A stretch of 64,000 nucleotides of DNA from DASZWJ01 sp963813895. GTDB taxonomy: Bacteria; Pseudomonadota; Gammaproteobacteria; JAURND01. The stretch spans positions 386,956 through 450,955 of the forward strand of contig CAWFAS010000005.1 of NCBI GenBank assembly GCA_963813895.1. The letters are read 5' to 3'. The notes under the pieces were generated by a model. The model searched no databases and was not told the origin of the DNA. It worked only from the letters and a program-made list of their open reading frames with translations. This document shows positions 54,670-63,795 of this stretch, in pieces. Made by a program: the position numbers and the translations under genes. The number at the start of each line of letters is the position of its first letter. Within the stretch, counting starts at the first letter, position 1.

Positions 54670-56008
54670 ACTTTATCTTTGAAATTTGTAAACTATTAAA
54701 AGCAATAGACTGATCATGATTAAATTGAATAGTTTCGGATAAATTATTTAAGAAAATATCCGAAGAAGAACAATATTCGCCACTTGAATTACTTATGATC
54801 CAATGGATGTTTGAGAATGAGTTTATTACGTCCGCATTCCAGAAGTTATTGAAATTTGATAATGCAATAGCAATAGTTTTTTGTATTTCAGGGCTTAACA
54901 TAATTCTACCCGTTGTTTTACTATTGTGCATAATGTGATGTATTGATTGGATTAATGCACCTAACAATAAACCTCGTGTTAACTGAATATTGTTAGGGTG
55001 AGAAATTTCTTGCCGACGATTAAAGTTAATGGGGAAACCGCCATTCAGGATGTGGACAATCGCTCCACATGAGGTGTAGTATTTTAAATCTGAAAATGGA
55101 TTAAGATTAAAATTATTCTGAGTATGCGTTAATAGTGAAAAAAATTCTTTATCTTCTGATGAACAGCTTATAAATGTTTTATCTTTTTTTAAAAGTGATA
55201 GATCCAAATTCTGTGTAATATCTCTTCCTGTACAGCCAAATACATAATCAGAAAGTTCAACTAACTGAGCAACACTTTCACACCTAATTATATTTTTTAA
55301 TTTGATGTCTTTAAGTCGATCAAAAACAACTACTCGTAAACCCAAAGAAGTTAGTCTATTGACTAATGCTTTTCCAATAGTCCCAAGACCTACTACGCCG
55401 TAAATTTTATCTTCTTTATTTTTAATTAGATAGTTATCTACACTTTTAATTATCTCATCAGATATAACCTTAGACTCTAAAAATTTTTTTGCCGCACTTG
55501 TCGCGACATCTATGAATGGAATAGATAAAGCTAAAACTTTTGGATTAAATAAACCTGCAGTCGTCTGCTCAATTCCTACTATAGGAAAATTATTCATAAT
55601 TTCATTAGGTATGCGTTCTAGGCATCTACCACCATCGTCCAAAACAATGATAGCTTTAATATGTTTATTTTTAACATAATCTTTAACATTTTCCCACATT
55701 TGGTTAATGTCACTCTGACAAATAGCTTCATACGTTCCACATTTATTCAAAGCAGTTAATGATTGCAAGTTTACTCCAAGTTTAACCATTTTTTTATGTG
55801 CAGCCGTGGATGTCGAGTATTGCTTGCCTAGGACGAATATATTGTTTGGTTTTATACCTAAAGAGATTACTGCCTCAAAAAGATTAGTTGTGGTCGTTAT
55901 AACATGTTGAACACAGACAATGACTATATTATCTAGTTCCGGTAGATTTAATGTTGAGGCTAAATTTAGCAACTTGTCTAATATGGGGAGGGGATTTAAT
56001 TTTTTCAT
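54644..56008 (-). CDS. S-adenosylhomocysteine hydrolase-like NAD-binding protein
   Basis: The 454-residue protein has the SAHH fold order: IVCVQHVITTTTNLFEAVIS (~30-49, cf. GIQHLTVETA), IIVLDDGGRCLE (~120-131, cf. ILDDGGDL), GIEQTTAGLF (145-154, cf. GISEETTTG), the Rossmann motif GVVGLGTIGKALV (204-216) and VFGCTGRDI (cf. TTTGCxDI). Known SAHHs hydrolyse S-adenosylhomocysteine with bound NAD+. Sequence and C-terminal part differ strongly from canonical enzymes, so the substrate may be a different thioether or nucleoside-like compound. It is the last gene of a three-gene operon, 79 bp after an MFS exporter. Confidence 0.65.
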   Translation of the reverse strand: MKKLNPLPILDKLLNLASTLNLPELDNIVIVCVQHVITTTTNLFEAVISLGIKPNNIFVLGKQYSTSTAAHKKMVKLGVNLQSLTALNKCGTYEAICQSDINQMWENVKDYVKNKHIKAIIVLDDGGRCLERIPNEIMNNFPIVGIEQTTAGLFNPKVLALSIPFIDVATSAAKKFLESKVISDEIIKSVDNYLIKNKEDKIYGVVGLGTIGKALVNRLTSLGLRVVVFDRLKDIKLKNIIRCESVAQLVELSDYVFGCTGRDITQNLDLSLLKKDKTFISCSSEDKEFFSLLTHTQNNFNLNPFSDLKYYTSCGAIVHILNGGFPINFNRRQEISHPNNIQLTRGLLLGALIQSIHHIMHNSKTTGRIMLSPEIQKTIAIALSNFNNFWNADVINSFSNIHWIISNSSGEYCSSSDIFLNNLSETIQFNHDQSIAFNSLQISKIKFMQLSMQL

Positions 56009-56087
56009 AACATTATTCGCAAGTGAGTGATTGTCATTTTTTCATAGGCATACTATTCCTTTAGTGGTGTGAAACATAACAAATGCA

Positions 56088-57338
56088 TTAATCAAAGCTG
56101 TTAAAATTAATTTCTTTAAAATTTAACGCTATTAGAAAACTGATAAATGTAGTAAAGGGCAATATGAGTAATGCCCAACGATAATTATCCGATGTTCCTG
56201 AAATAAAAAAATAAGAAGATTGAGTTAACCGACCATATAGTGGTTGAAATAGAGCGGTGCATATCATAATTATAGCAGAAACAAGTCCTTGTGCTGTCGT
56301 AGTTGTTGTTTTCGGATTGCTTGCTATGACGTAACTAAAACCAACTACTTGGCATCCACAAAAAAATCCAATTAAAATAAAAAAACTAAGTATATATGTA
56401 AAGCTTAATTTTACATTTAAAATTAGCAATAAAGTAATAGTGGTTAACATTAAAGGTGAGGAAATCATAATTTTTCTATGATTTCCCATGTGATCTGCAA
56501 ACCATCCGATTGCAAGAGAGCCGATCATCATTCCACTAAAAAGCGCGCTAGAAGCGATAGAAGCTTCAGGTAAATTTAATTTATAAACCTTTAATAGATA
56601 TAAATTCCCCCATAAAGCTCCTAATAAAGTCAATGGAAGATTCATAAAAGCAATAAAAATTCCCAGTCTCCAGTTTAATTTATTTATTGCAGCGATCGTT
56701 AGGTGATTCCAGATTGAAATATTTTTTAAACTTATTTTTAATGGCTTTATTAATTTTGCTGGACTATCATGAACATTCAACCCTATTATTAATGTGATAA
56801 TTAAGCCTATACATGAATCAATATATAGAACTGTTCTCCATCCTGATGATACAACCAAGAACGCAAAGGGTGCTTGAGCTATCATGCCGCCAAACATGCC
56901 TATTGTGACCGTGATTCCTATGAGCAGGGCAAATCTTTTTGGAGGAAACCACCGAGAGATTAATTTTATGCATCCTAATAGTGCAAATGAATTGCAAAAG
57001 CCAGTAACAAAACGCCCAATCTCAGCGAGAATTAAAAATTTAGAGGTGGCTAGCATTAGCGTTCCTAAAACGCATAAAATCATTGCGTAGATAATTATCT
57101 TCCTCACTGAGAAATGATCTAATAGCAAACCAGCGGGTAACAGAAAAAGCGCATCGGCATAAAAAAAACTTGCTGAAAAAAAACCTAGTCTTTCTGGGCT
57201 AATGGAAAATTCTCTGAGCAAGTCTGCACTGATATTGTTCAACATATTCATCTGAATAAATTCATAGAAGAAGAACAAAGCTGCCGATAAACAAACTAGC
57301 CAGGATTTAAAGCTCTCTTGTTCAATGGTAGGATGCAT
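56088..57338 (-). CDS. Major facilitator superfamily transporter
   Basis: The 416-residue protein has about 12 hydrophobic membrane segments. The loop between segments 2 and 3 reads AGLLLDHFSVRKII (the D-x-x-x-x-RK motif A), repeated in the second half as GWFADHMGNHRKIM. GFCNSFALLGCIKLISRWFP is typical of the MHS/phagosomal-type MFS carriers found in Legionella and Coxiella. It should import or export a small solute across the inner membrane. It starts 3 bp after the unknown gene's stop, so the two are co-transcribed; export of the operon's product is one reading. Confidence 0.85.
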   Translation of the reverse strand: MHPTIEQESFKSWLVCLSAALFFFYEFIQMNMLNNISADLLREFSISPERLGFFSASFFYADALFLLPAGLLLDHFSVRKIIIYAMILCVLGTLMLATSKFLILAEIGRFVTGFCNSFALLGCIKLISRWFPPKRFALLIGITVTIGMFGGMIAQAPFAFLVVSSGWRTVLYIDSCIGLIITLIIGLNVHDSPAKLIKPLKISLKNISIWNHLTIAAINKLNWRLGIFIAFMNLPLTLLGALWGNLYLLKVYKLNLPEASIASSALFSGMMIGSLAIGWFADHMGNHRKIMISSPLMLTTITLLLILNVKLSFTYILSFFILIGFFCGCQVVGFSYVIASNPKTTTTTAQGLVSAIIMICTALFQPLYGRLTQSSYFFISGTSDNYRWALLILPFTTFISFLIALNFKEINFNSFD

Positions 57339-57341
57339 TGG

Positions 57342-58673
57342 TTAATTTCCGCGCGAAACTTTTATAAACCCATGGAAAAAAGGTCCCTGATATGGAAATT
57401 TTTTTCCCAAAAATCTTTGCATACAACATTTAATAAGATCATCCTCTAAAATGTTTTTACTATCAGTAATTTCACCTTGATTGTCGGGTTGTGTGTGGAA
57501 ATAATCAAATTTTGAGTCTTTGATAAATTGAAAAATTTGATTTTTCTGTTGATCTATAGTTTTATCTAGCATTTGCATTAAACGTCGTACTTCTCTTAAT
57601 TCATTAATGATTCTTGTTTTCTGACGAAGCGCAGGAGTCCCTTCAAGCAAAGTTGGGTACGCTAGAGAATAAAAAACCGAGTTGATATCCCGCGCAGAGT
57701 TTAAAACTGCTGGTTCCATTATAATAGGCGCATATTCTTTAAGTTGATAAATATTCTGATAGGCATATTCAATAGACAAGGATGGTAATAATAACTGATT
57801 ATCATCTGAAACTGGTCTAAATCCAGCGATAGCGCCATTTGCCAAAAAAATATTATGCATCACTGTATTCACTATATAAGAAGTGGGCTTCAGACGACGG
57901 GCACCAATAGCACTGTTGAAAGCTTCCCACATTACACTGAACTCATCCTTAATTCGGGTATTTTTAGACTGAATCCAGCTCTTTTTGGCAATATAGTAGT
58001 GGAAATTTAACCAATTGATATCGTTTTCTTTAGGAATAAACCAATCTCCCGTAAATAAAAGTATTTCACTACGCCAAGAACGACCCATTGAACTGCGGTT
58101 AGCAATGACCTTCAAATACTCCCAATGTTCTATTAATGATGTCGGGGGTTCACTGGCCACACCATATTCGGCAAATAATCGCTTATGACTAATAGAATCA
58201 GTTACTTTTGCTCCCAAGAAAACTGATCGGGCACCTGCTGTAACACTCCAGCAAGGAGTAAAAGAGCTCCCAGTTAACGGGACCATTACTTCAAATAAGG
58301 CATATAAATCGCCTGGTTTAAATACATTGAGAGGAATAATACGTTCCCCTGTTTCCACAAATACTTCGCTCCCATTGTGAAGCTGAAGAATCATTGGAGT
58401 AGGACAATAACCAAGTTGCTGTTGTAATTTTTTTGGTGTCCGGTGATCATCCAGCCGAATAACTTCTCCCCCATTGTTTGGCAGGCAGATTGTGCCTAAA
58501 TCGGTAATTTTTTCGCCATAGGGATAAACTACTTTAAATAGCTTGTATTGTTCTCCGGGGCTAATTTTTTCAATAATATTAAACAGTTCAGGCTCAACAT
58601 TTTTGACTTCGTTCCTAAAATCATCCCAGGTTCCTTCTTGAAGTTGGCATCGTTGTGCACCGATTTCGTTCAT
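57342..58673 (-). CDS. Unknown protein, first gene of the SAHH-like/MFS operon
   Basis: The 443-residue soluble protein is of unrecognised family. Notable segments are GEVIRLDDHRTPKKLQQQLG, PMILQLHNGSEVFVETGERI, LYALFEVMVPLTGSSFTPCW with SVTAGARSVFLGAKV, and IVNTVMHNIFLANGAIAGFR. The last two, with W/C/F and NTVMHN, look like part of a binding pocket. There is no signal peptide or membrane segment. The frame is intact with a purine-rich AAAGGAAT site seven bases before the ATG. Its operon partners suggest an enzyme making or modifying the transported compound; this is inferred. Confidence 0.6.
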   Translation of the reverse strand: MNEIGAQRCQLQEGTWDDFRNEVKNVEPELFNIIEKISPGEQYKLFKVVYPYGEKITDLGTICLPNNGGEVIRLDDHRTPKKLQQQLGYCPTPMILQLHNGSEVFVETGERIIPLNVFKPGDLYALFEVMVPLTGSSFTPCWSVTAGARSVFLGAKVTDSISHKRLFAEYGVASEPPTSLIEHWEYLKVIANRSSMGRSWRSEILLFTGDWFIPKENDINWLNFHYYIAKKSWIQSKNTRIKDEFSVMWEAFNSAIGARRLKPTSYIVNTVMHNIFLANGAIAGFRPVSDDNQLLLPSLSIEYAYQNIYQLKEYAPIIMEPAVLNSARDINSVFYSLAYPTLLEGTPALRQKTRIINELREVRRLMQMLDKTIDQQKNQIFQFIKDSKFDYFHTQPDNQGEITDSKNILEDDLIKCCMQRFLGKKFPYQGPFFHGFIKVSRGN

Positions 58674-59266
58674 TAAATAATTCCTTTAAAAATAAATAAC
58701 TAAATTGCTGTAATCAGTAAAAATAAAATAAATTTTTCAATGACCTCTACTTAATATTTTCCCTATGTTTTAATCACAGCTTAAGATTTTAGGCTTAAGG
58801 CAAACTTAATCAAAGCGTATAATATAGTAATTATAACATGAGACGATAAATAGGATGCATATAATGGGAATAAGTCAGTAATACGTGCATGCCAACGTGA
58901 GAAGGAACTGTTTTTTATAAATGATAAGCACTATCCGCTGAGGAAACTATTTGGCGATGACTGTTAACCGATTTTGGAAATACTAGCACCAAGAGCAGTA
59001 TCCAATTGCGGTACTGATCTATCGGTTTCCAAAAAAATGGGGTTAAATAGCTAAAAAAAATTATTTGGGACGAAGTTTTAAAAAACCTTGATTTTTACTG
59101 CGGGGGGTAAGAATGAAAAATAGAAATATCTTATTATTTTCCGAGAATTTGGGGGATAAATTTCCCTTTCTAAATAGATCCCCTAATTAGTTTTGTAAAA
59201 ACAAGGATATCTCTTCTCCCCTCTATTTTATTGGCTTTTCCACAGAAGAATATAGAGTAGATATAT
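58674..59266. other. Promoter region of the operon, no gene
   Basis: It is AT-rich. The first 150 bp hold clustered TTAA sites (see 58745-58823); the rest shows nothing recognisable. Confidence 0.5.
58745..58823. promoter_or_regulatory. Cluster of CTTAAG/CTTAAT half-sites
   Basis: CTTAAT (58750), CTTAAG (58780), CTTAAG (58794) and CTTAAT (58805) lie together. The last two are spaced as YTTAAK-N5-YTTAAK and are followed by TATAAT at 58818. Because CTTAAG is palindromic the sites read on both strands, so they may regulate the operon starting at 58673. Confidence 0.4.
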
Positions 59267-59605
59267 TCAATGTATAGCGTCAGGAGATGCCGCATTGAAT
59301 ATAAGATTTTTAATGGTTTTCGGAGTAAGCAAATAACCCTTCTTTTTTAAGCTCGATACTACACAGCGGATACGTTCATTCATATCTGCCCCCATAGGAC
59401 ATTCTGATAAAGCATCTTCATAATCTTTTAGCGCCTGGTGATAAGCCTTTAAAATATCATCAGTTTTGAAATCCATACGGACGCTCTCAATTAAAATTTC
59501 TTGGGAGTCTCGTTGATCAGAGTTTATCACGCTAACGGCAGGCATATGCATATCATCTATAGTGCAAACGCAAGGGACAAAATGGCCCATGGGTTCTTTT
59601 TCCAT
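59267..59605 (-). CDS. Small hypothetical protein
   Basis: The 112-residue protein has a very good ribosome-binding site (AAGGAGAATCCGATGG). It has an acidic middle with a likely helix (DDILKAYHQALKDYEDALSE) and a C-terminal KKKGYLLTPKTIKNLIFNAA. The family is not recognised. Codon use is like the neighbours, so it is probably expressed. Confidence 0.6.
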   Translation of the reverse strand: MEKEPMGHFVPCVCTIDDMHMPAVSVINSDQRDSQEILIESVRMDFKTDDILKAYHQALKDYEDALSECPMGADMNERIRCVVSSLKKKGYLLTPKTIKNLIFNAASPDAIH

Positions 59606-60580
59606 CGGATTCTCCTTCTATTTTTAGTTAATTCCATATGTTAAGAATTATAACAAGTGTTAGTATTATAGGAAAGATAGGCTAATAAAAAAGGAATGGG
59701 CTTGATTATTCTTCCAGCAGGCTGTATTACGCAAATTAAATTCTATGTATCAACTGTCAAGTTATAAAATTTCGTAAGCATTCAAACTTCCGCCCAATTG
59801 AACAATTTCTCTTTCTTTTCAGTTTATTCAAGGGGAAATTTACGATGTCTAACCGGAGGTTTGAAAAATATCAGTGCGTCAAATAATTATTAGTGTTTCC
59901 GTCGAGGTGAGTACTCATGCGGTATCCAAAACAGTTAAAAAGATTTTTCATACTGCTGCCGAATAAGGATGATGAAATCCTGATAAAGAACCCCGCGAAC
60001 CAATGAGAGGATCAATCAAACCATCGATCCTCAGGAGCCTCCCGGGAGCGTGGGAGACTAAAGCTTATGGGCGGAGCCGGGTTTAGGATTTCCCCTTTCC
60101 ATTAAAAAAACCTTAAGTGTGTGTTGCTTTCAAAAAGCATTAGTCAGATAATATGCGGGCTTATTAGAAAATAATAGGCGCAACCCCCAAGTGGCTGGAA
60201 CCACAAGGGGGGTCACTTCCCGACAAACCTTACGAACGAGGTTCATCAGACCATGACATTTTACACCATTGCGCATCAGCGCTGTATTCCTTTTTTCACC
60301 CTTTCCCCCTTTTCGCAAGCCCGATCTTGCCCTGGCTATTATATGCTTGCGGCAAAACAACGCACTGCCCTGAGTCAACCCTCAACGCCTGATGTATTCG
60401 GGAGGCGGGGCCGCGCGTTGCCGAGCTTAAGAAAAGCGGTTTTGGTGCACTAAGCGGGGTAAACTAGCAGAGGGTGGATTGATAGCGGGGCGTCATGCCC
60501 TCAAAGCAATACGCCTCGCTGTTCGTCTTACCCCCGCCAGTTTACCCCTCTGGTTGAATTTTATTCAGAAGAGGATACAC
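59606..60580. other. Long intergenic region and leader of the DUF3050 pseudogene
   Basis: No gene was accepted. A GC-rich stretch (60160-60560) includes short inverted pieces (AACCCCCAAGTGG/CCACAAGGGGGGT). Its last part, from ATTGATAGCGGGGCGTCATG to CTTACCCCCGCCAG, resembles the region upstream of the intact DUF3050 gene. Possible frames at 60130-60453 lack ribosome-binding sites. Confidence 0.45.
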
Positions 60581-61102
60581 GTGGAAAATAAATTATCAAC
60601 CATCATTACCACCACCCAACCGTTAGTTACTGCAATTAACGGACATAAAATTTATCAAGCCATCAATTCTATTTAGCGGTTGCGCCGCTTTGCTGAGGTT
60701 CACGTTTTTGCAGTGTGGGACTTCATGGTTCTACTTCAAACCTTACAGCGCAAACTGACCAGCAACTCACCATTATGGTTACCACCAGTGACCCATCTCG
60801 GTTGTCACTTAGTCAATACCATGCTGGCTGAAGAAGAAAGCGACGCGCTACCAGATGGTCGTTATTTGAGCCATTTTGAACTGTATCTGGAAGCCATGCA
60901 CCACAGCGGAACAAATACCCAAATCATCCAGGCTTTTATTGAACTCGTGAAACACAATCCCGAATTATCCCAATTGCTGGCTCAGGATTATTTACCCAAA
61001 CCAGCTAAACGATTTCTGGCCGATACTTTTGAAATCATCGACAAAGACAGCCACGCGATTGCCACATCAATCGCCTTTGCGCGCGAACATATTGTCGGGT
61101 AA
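60581..61102 (+). pseudogene. DUF3050 paralogue with nonsense codon, cut by a group II intron
   Basis: From GTG 60581 (GAAGAGGATACAC upstream) the frame reads VENKLSTIITTTQPLVTAIN, then NSI, and meets TAG at 60674, where the intact paralogue has NSIARLRRF. The frame then continues RLRRFAEVHVFAVWDFMVLL to AFAREHIVG at about 61099, where the 3' end of an antisense group II intron begins. The last ~85 residues are not found downstream. It is dead through at least two independent lesions. Confidence 0.85.
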
Positions 61103-62060
61103 GGAAGCGATATTACTACCACTCCCTCCCCTAAGAACCGTACATGAGAGTTTCCCCCCCATACGGCTCAAGCCTTTCAAAACACCTTTTTACAAGGAGC
61201 CGGTTTCACCACCGTTAATAGTTGGTTGTGGATTTGCCTATGACAATTGGGATGCACCATTATTAAATTGGCTACGTTATCTTTGCCACCTTTACTTCTC
61301 GGTTGAACGTGATGGGTATGCCATGCAGATTCAAGCGTGATTTTTTGTTGACAAATTGGACATAAACCATTTTGACTTTCCCAGATATTGGCGAGTTTCC
61401 AATTTCCCTTAAGTGTTGTTTTCATTTTTGACATCCAACGTTGTTCAAAATAAATTTCCCACTCTGGGTCAAAAGGGTTCGCCTTCGTTTTAATAGCGGG
61501 GTGTCTTATTATAGGTACATCACTGGCCTTACGCAGTATTTTATAGATAACAGTTCCGTCAGAACGTTTATCTCCCGTGTCTGCAGCAAAAACCCACTGC
61601 CGATTTTCATATTCAATGAAATAGCGAGATTTTATCCAGGCGGTATTTTTCAGTGGATGCCTGCGAATTGACCATTGCCATAATGCTTTTCATATCTCAT
61701 GATCGACTTTAGAAAAGGTTTCCTTGGCGACTATATGTTGGTGATAATCTGACCATCCTTTAATCATAGGGTTAAGCATTTCAATCAAGTTATGCTGATT
61801 GAGTGCTTTATTCTCTTTGATTTTTCCGCGAATTTTTATCAAGAATCTTTTGATGTTTTGTTTCGCAGGTTTGATGAGCAATTTATTATCGTATTTCCGT
61901 ACATTGTATCCAAGGAAATCAAAACCTTTTTCTATGTGCGTTATTTTAGTTTTCTCCGAAGATAACGATAATCCGCGTTCTCGAAGAAAGTTTTCAACTA
62001 TGGGTTTGACTTCATTATTAAGTAGTGCCTGGGATAAAACTTGTAACTCCTTTATTTTAC
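61098..62060 (-). mobile_element. Group II intron E, 5'-truncated, antisense in the DUF3050 gene
   Basis: The 3' end lies near 61098 and domain V at 61135-61169 (GAGCCGTATGGGGGGAAACT, then CTCATGTACGGTTC on the minus strand). The maturase remnant fills the rest, and the 5' ribozyme half is missing. This intron encodes an HNH domain and differs in subtype from introns A-C. Being antisense to the gene, it could not have been spliced from its mRNA. Confidence 0.75.
61177..62060 (-). pseudogene. ltrA: Intron E maturase with HNH endonuclease domain, truncated
   Basis: The minus strand reads NNEVKPIVENFLRERGLSLS, then GFDFLGYNVRKYDNKLLIKP, NPMIKGWSDYHQHIVAKETF (maturase X domain), a stop/shift at 61690, WQWSIRRHPLKNTAWIK, and finally the HNH part CPICQQKITLESAWHTHHVQ with GGKDNVANLIMVHPNCHRQI. 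The reverse transcriptase domain with YADD is lost beyond 62060. The C-P-I-C and H-H/C-H zinc and catalytic residues remain. Confidence 0.8.
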
Positions 62061-62280
62061 AGGACTTTCTTCATATTTCGTTGAAGCAAGTTTTTTATCA
62101 TATCTAAATATTGATGAAGTTTTTGGTTAAAAATCAATATCTCCAGGAAAATTTCAATAGTATTTGGCAAATATCTTTGAAAAACTCAACGGAATATAAA
62201 AATCTTCACATAAAATTTGAAGCAAAAACTTCGTGAAATTATCCTCATTTCGAAATAAAATAAAGCATCTTTTTTTAGGG

Positions 62281-63795
62281 ATGTTAACCATGAGAGTTGT
62301 AAAAAATCCACAAATGCAGTTCGGTGAAACTGATATTTCAAAAATTAAATTCGACCCAAAATCACGAGATGACATTCCAAAAATATTGAAAGGACTGCAG
62401 TACATCTATCTTAATAATTCAATTCGTGAAAAAATATTTTTCTTATTAGAAAAAAAGGTTGCTCCAAATATAAATAAAAATAATGGTCGTCCTGGAATGG
62501 AGCTATGGAAAATTTTTGTAATGGGTATACTGAGATTGGATCTGAATATAGATTATGATCGACTACATCATTTAGTCAATTATGATACGCTCATACGCCA
62601 AATGCTTGGCCATGGTGATTTTGATAATGGAGGTAACTACGAACTGAAAACTATAAAAGCTAATGTAAGCCTTCTTACTCCAGAATTATTGGATGAGATT
62701 AATCAAATAGTAGTCGAAGCAGGTCATCAGCTTATTAAAAAAAAAGAAAACGAACCGCTGCGTGGTCGGTGCGATTCATTTGCGGTTGAAACGAATGTGC
62801 ATTATCCAACAGATATAAATTTACTATACGATGCAATGCGCAAAGTGATTACGCTAAGTGCTGAACTATGTGAGAGGCATGGGTTAAGTGATTGGAGGCA
62901 AAGTGCATATAACGTTAAGCAAATAAAAAAGGTAATGCGTACAGCTCAGAATAAAAAACGAATACGAGCTAGCACTGAGGAACAAAAGAAGAAACGGGAA
63001 GCTGCAATTATGGAAGCCCATCAGATATATATGGATGTGTCAAAAAAATATTTAAATAAAGCATATTCCACGCTGGAAATAGCAATAAAATCAGGTTTCT
63101 TGGAATTGGCTGATATGCAGCTAATTGGGGATATTAAAAATTTTGCTAGCCATGCTGAACGACAAATTGATCAGATTAAGCGTCGAGTAATTTTCGGTGA
63201 AGTGATTTCACATCATGAAAAAGTATTTTCACTATTTCAGCCCCATACAGAATGGATAGTCAAAGGTAAAGCTGGCGTTCCGGAACTAGGCGTGAAAATC
63301 TGCTTAATAGAATATCAATACCAGTTTATCTTGCACCACCAAGTAATGGAGAAGAAAACAGATAATCAAGTTGCAATTCCAATGATTATGGAAACTAAAG
63401 CACGTTTTCAAGATTTTAAAAGCTGTAGCTTTGATAAGGGGTTTCATTCACCTGAGAATCAGGAAATATTAAACAAGCAGTTAGATATAGCCGCACTACC
63501 GAGGAAAGGGCGATTATCACAGCAAGCCCGCATGATAGAAAAATCAGAAGAATTTCGTAGAGCCAGGGATAAGCATTCTGCGGTAGAATCTGCTATTAAT
63601 GCACTTGAAGTGCATGGCTTAGATATGTGCCCTGATCATGGAATTGATGGATTTAAACGATATGTAGCATTAGCCATTGTGGCACGTAACATTCATCGTA
63701 TAGGCGATATTTTAAAAGCACGTGAACAAAAAAGTGAGAAGCGTAAAAAGAAAAAATATACCAAAGAAAAAGCACTCATTAAGCTAGCTGCTTAA
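62281..63795 (+). CDS. DDE transposase (ISNCY-like)
   Basis: About 504 residues from ATG 62281; an ATG at 62290 is also possible. Features are RCDSFAVETNVHYPTDINLL (~160-180, first Asp), a long basic helical insert (~220-260), LQLxGD-type DMQLIGDIKNF, CSFDKGFHSPENQEILNKQL (second Asp) and KHSAVESAINALEVHGLDMC (Glu). The VETNVHYPTD signature is typical of the ISNCY group. The reading frame is complete. The left flank cuts intron E; the right end probably lies before 64000, and no certain terminal repeats were found. Confidence 0.75.
   Translation: MLTMRVVKNPQMQFGETDISKIKFDPKSRDDIPKILKGLQYIYLNNSIREKIFFLLEKKVAPNINKNNGRPGMELWKIFVMGILRLDLNIDYDRLHHLVNYDTLIRQMLGHGDFDNGGNYELKTIKANVSLLTPELLDEINQIVVEAGHQLIKKKENEPLRGRCDSFAVETNVHYPTDINLLYDAMRKVITLSAELCERHGLSDWRQSAYNVKQIKKVMRTAQNKKRIRASTEEQKKKREAAIMEAHQIYMDVSKKYLNKAYSTLEIAIKSGFLELADMQLIGDIKNFASHAERQIDQIKRRVIFGEVISHHEKVFSLFQPHTEWIVKGKAGVPELGVKICLIEYQYQFILHHQVMEKKTDNQVAIPMIMETKARFQDFKSCSFDKGFHSPENQEILNKQLDIAALPRKGRLSQQARMIEKSEEFRRARDKHSAVESAINALEVHGLDMCPDHGIDGFKRYVALAIVARNIHRIGDILKAREQKSEKRKKKKYTKEKALIKLAA

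Noticed and set aside
56884..57090. Plus-strand frame opposite the MFS gene
   Set aside because: Shadow of the intact transporter gene; no start signals.
54644..58673. Opine-metallophore (staphylopine-type) or legiobactin-type cluster
   Set aside because: An MFS exporter is present, but neither a nicotianamine-synthase-like nor an IucA/IucC-like enzyme is seen, and the dehydrogenase-like protein matches the SAHH motif order rather than opine dehydrogenases.
60130..60453. Two overlapping frames in the DUF3050 leader
   Set aside because: They overlap on opposite strands in a GC-rich stretch and lack start signals; the similarity to the other DUF3050 leader points to a regulatory or structural region.
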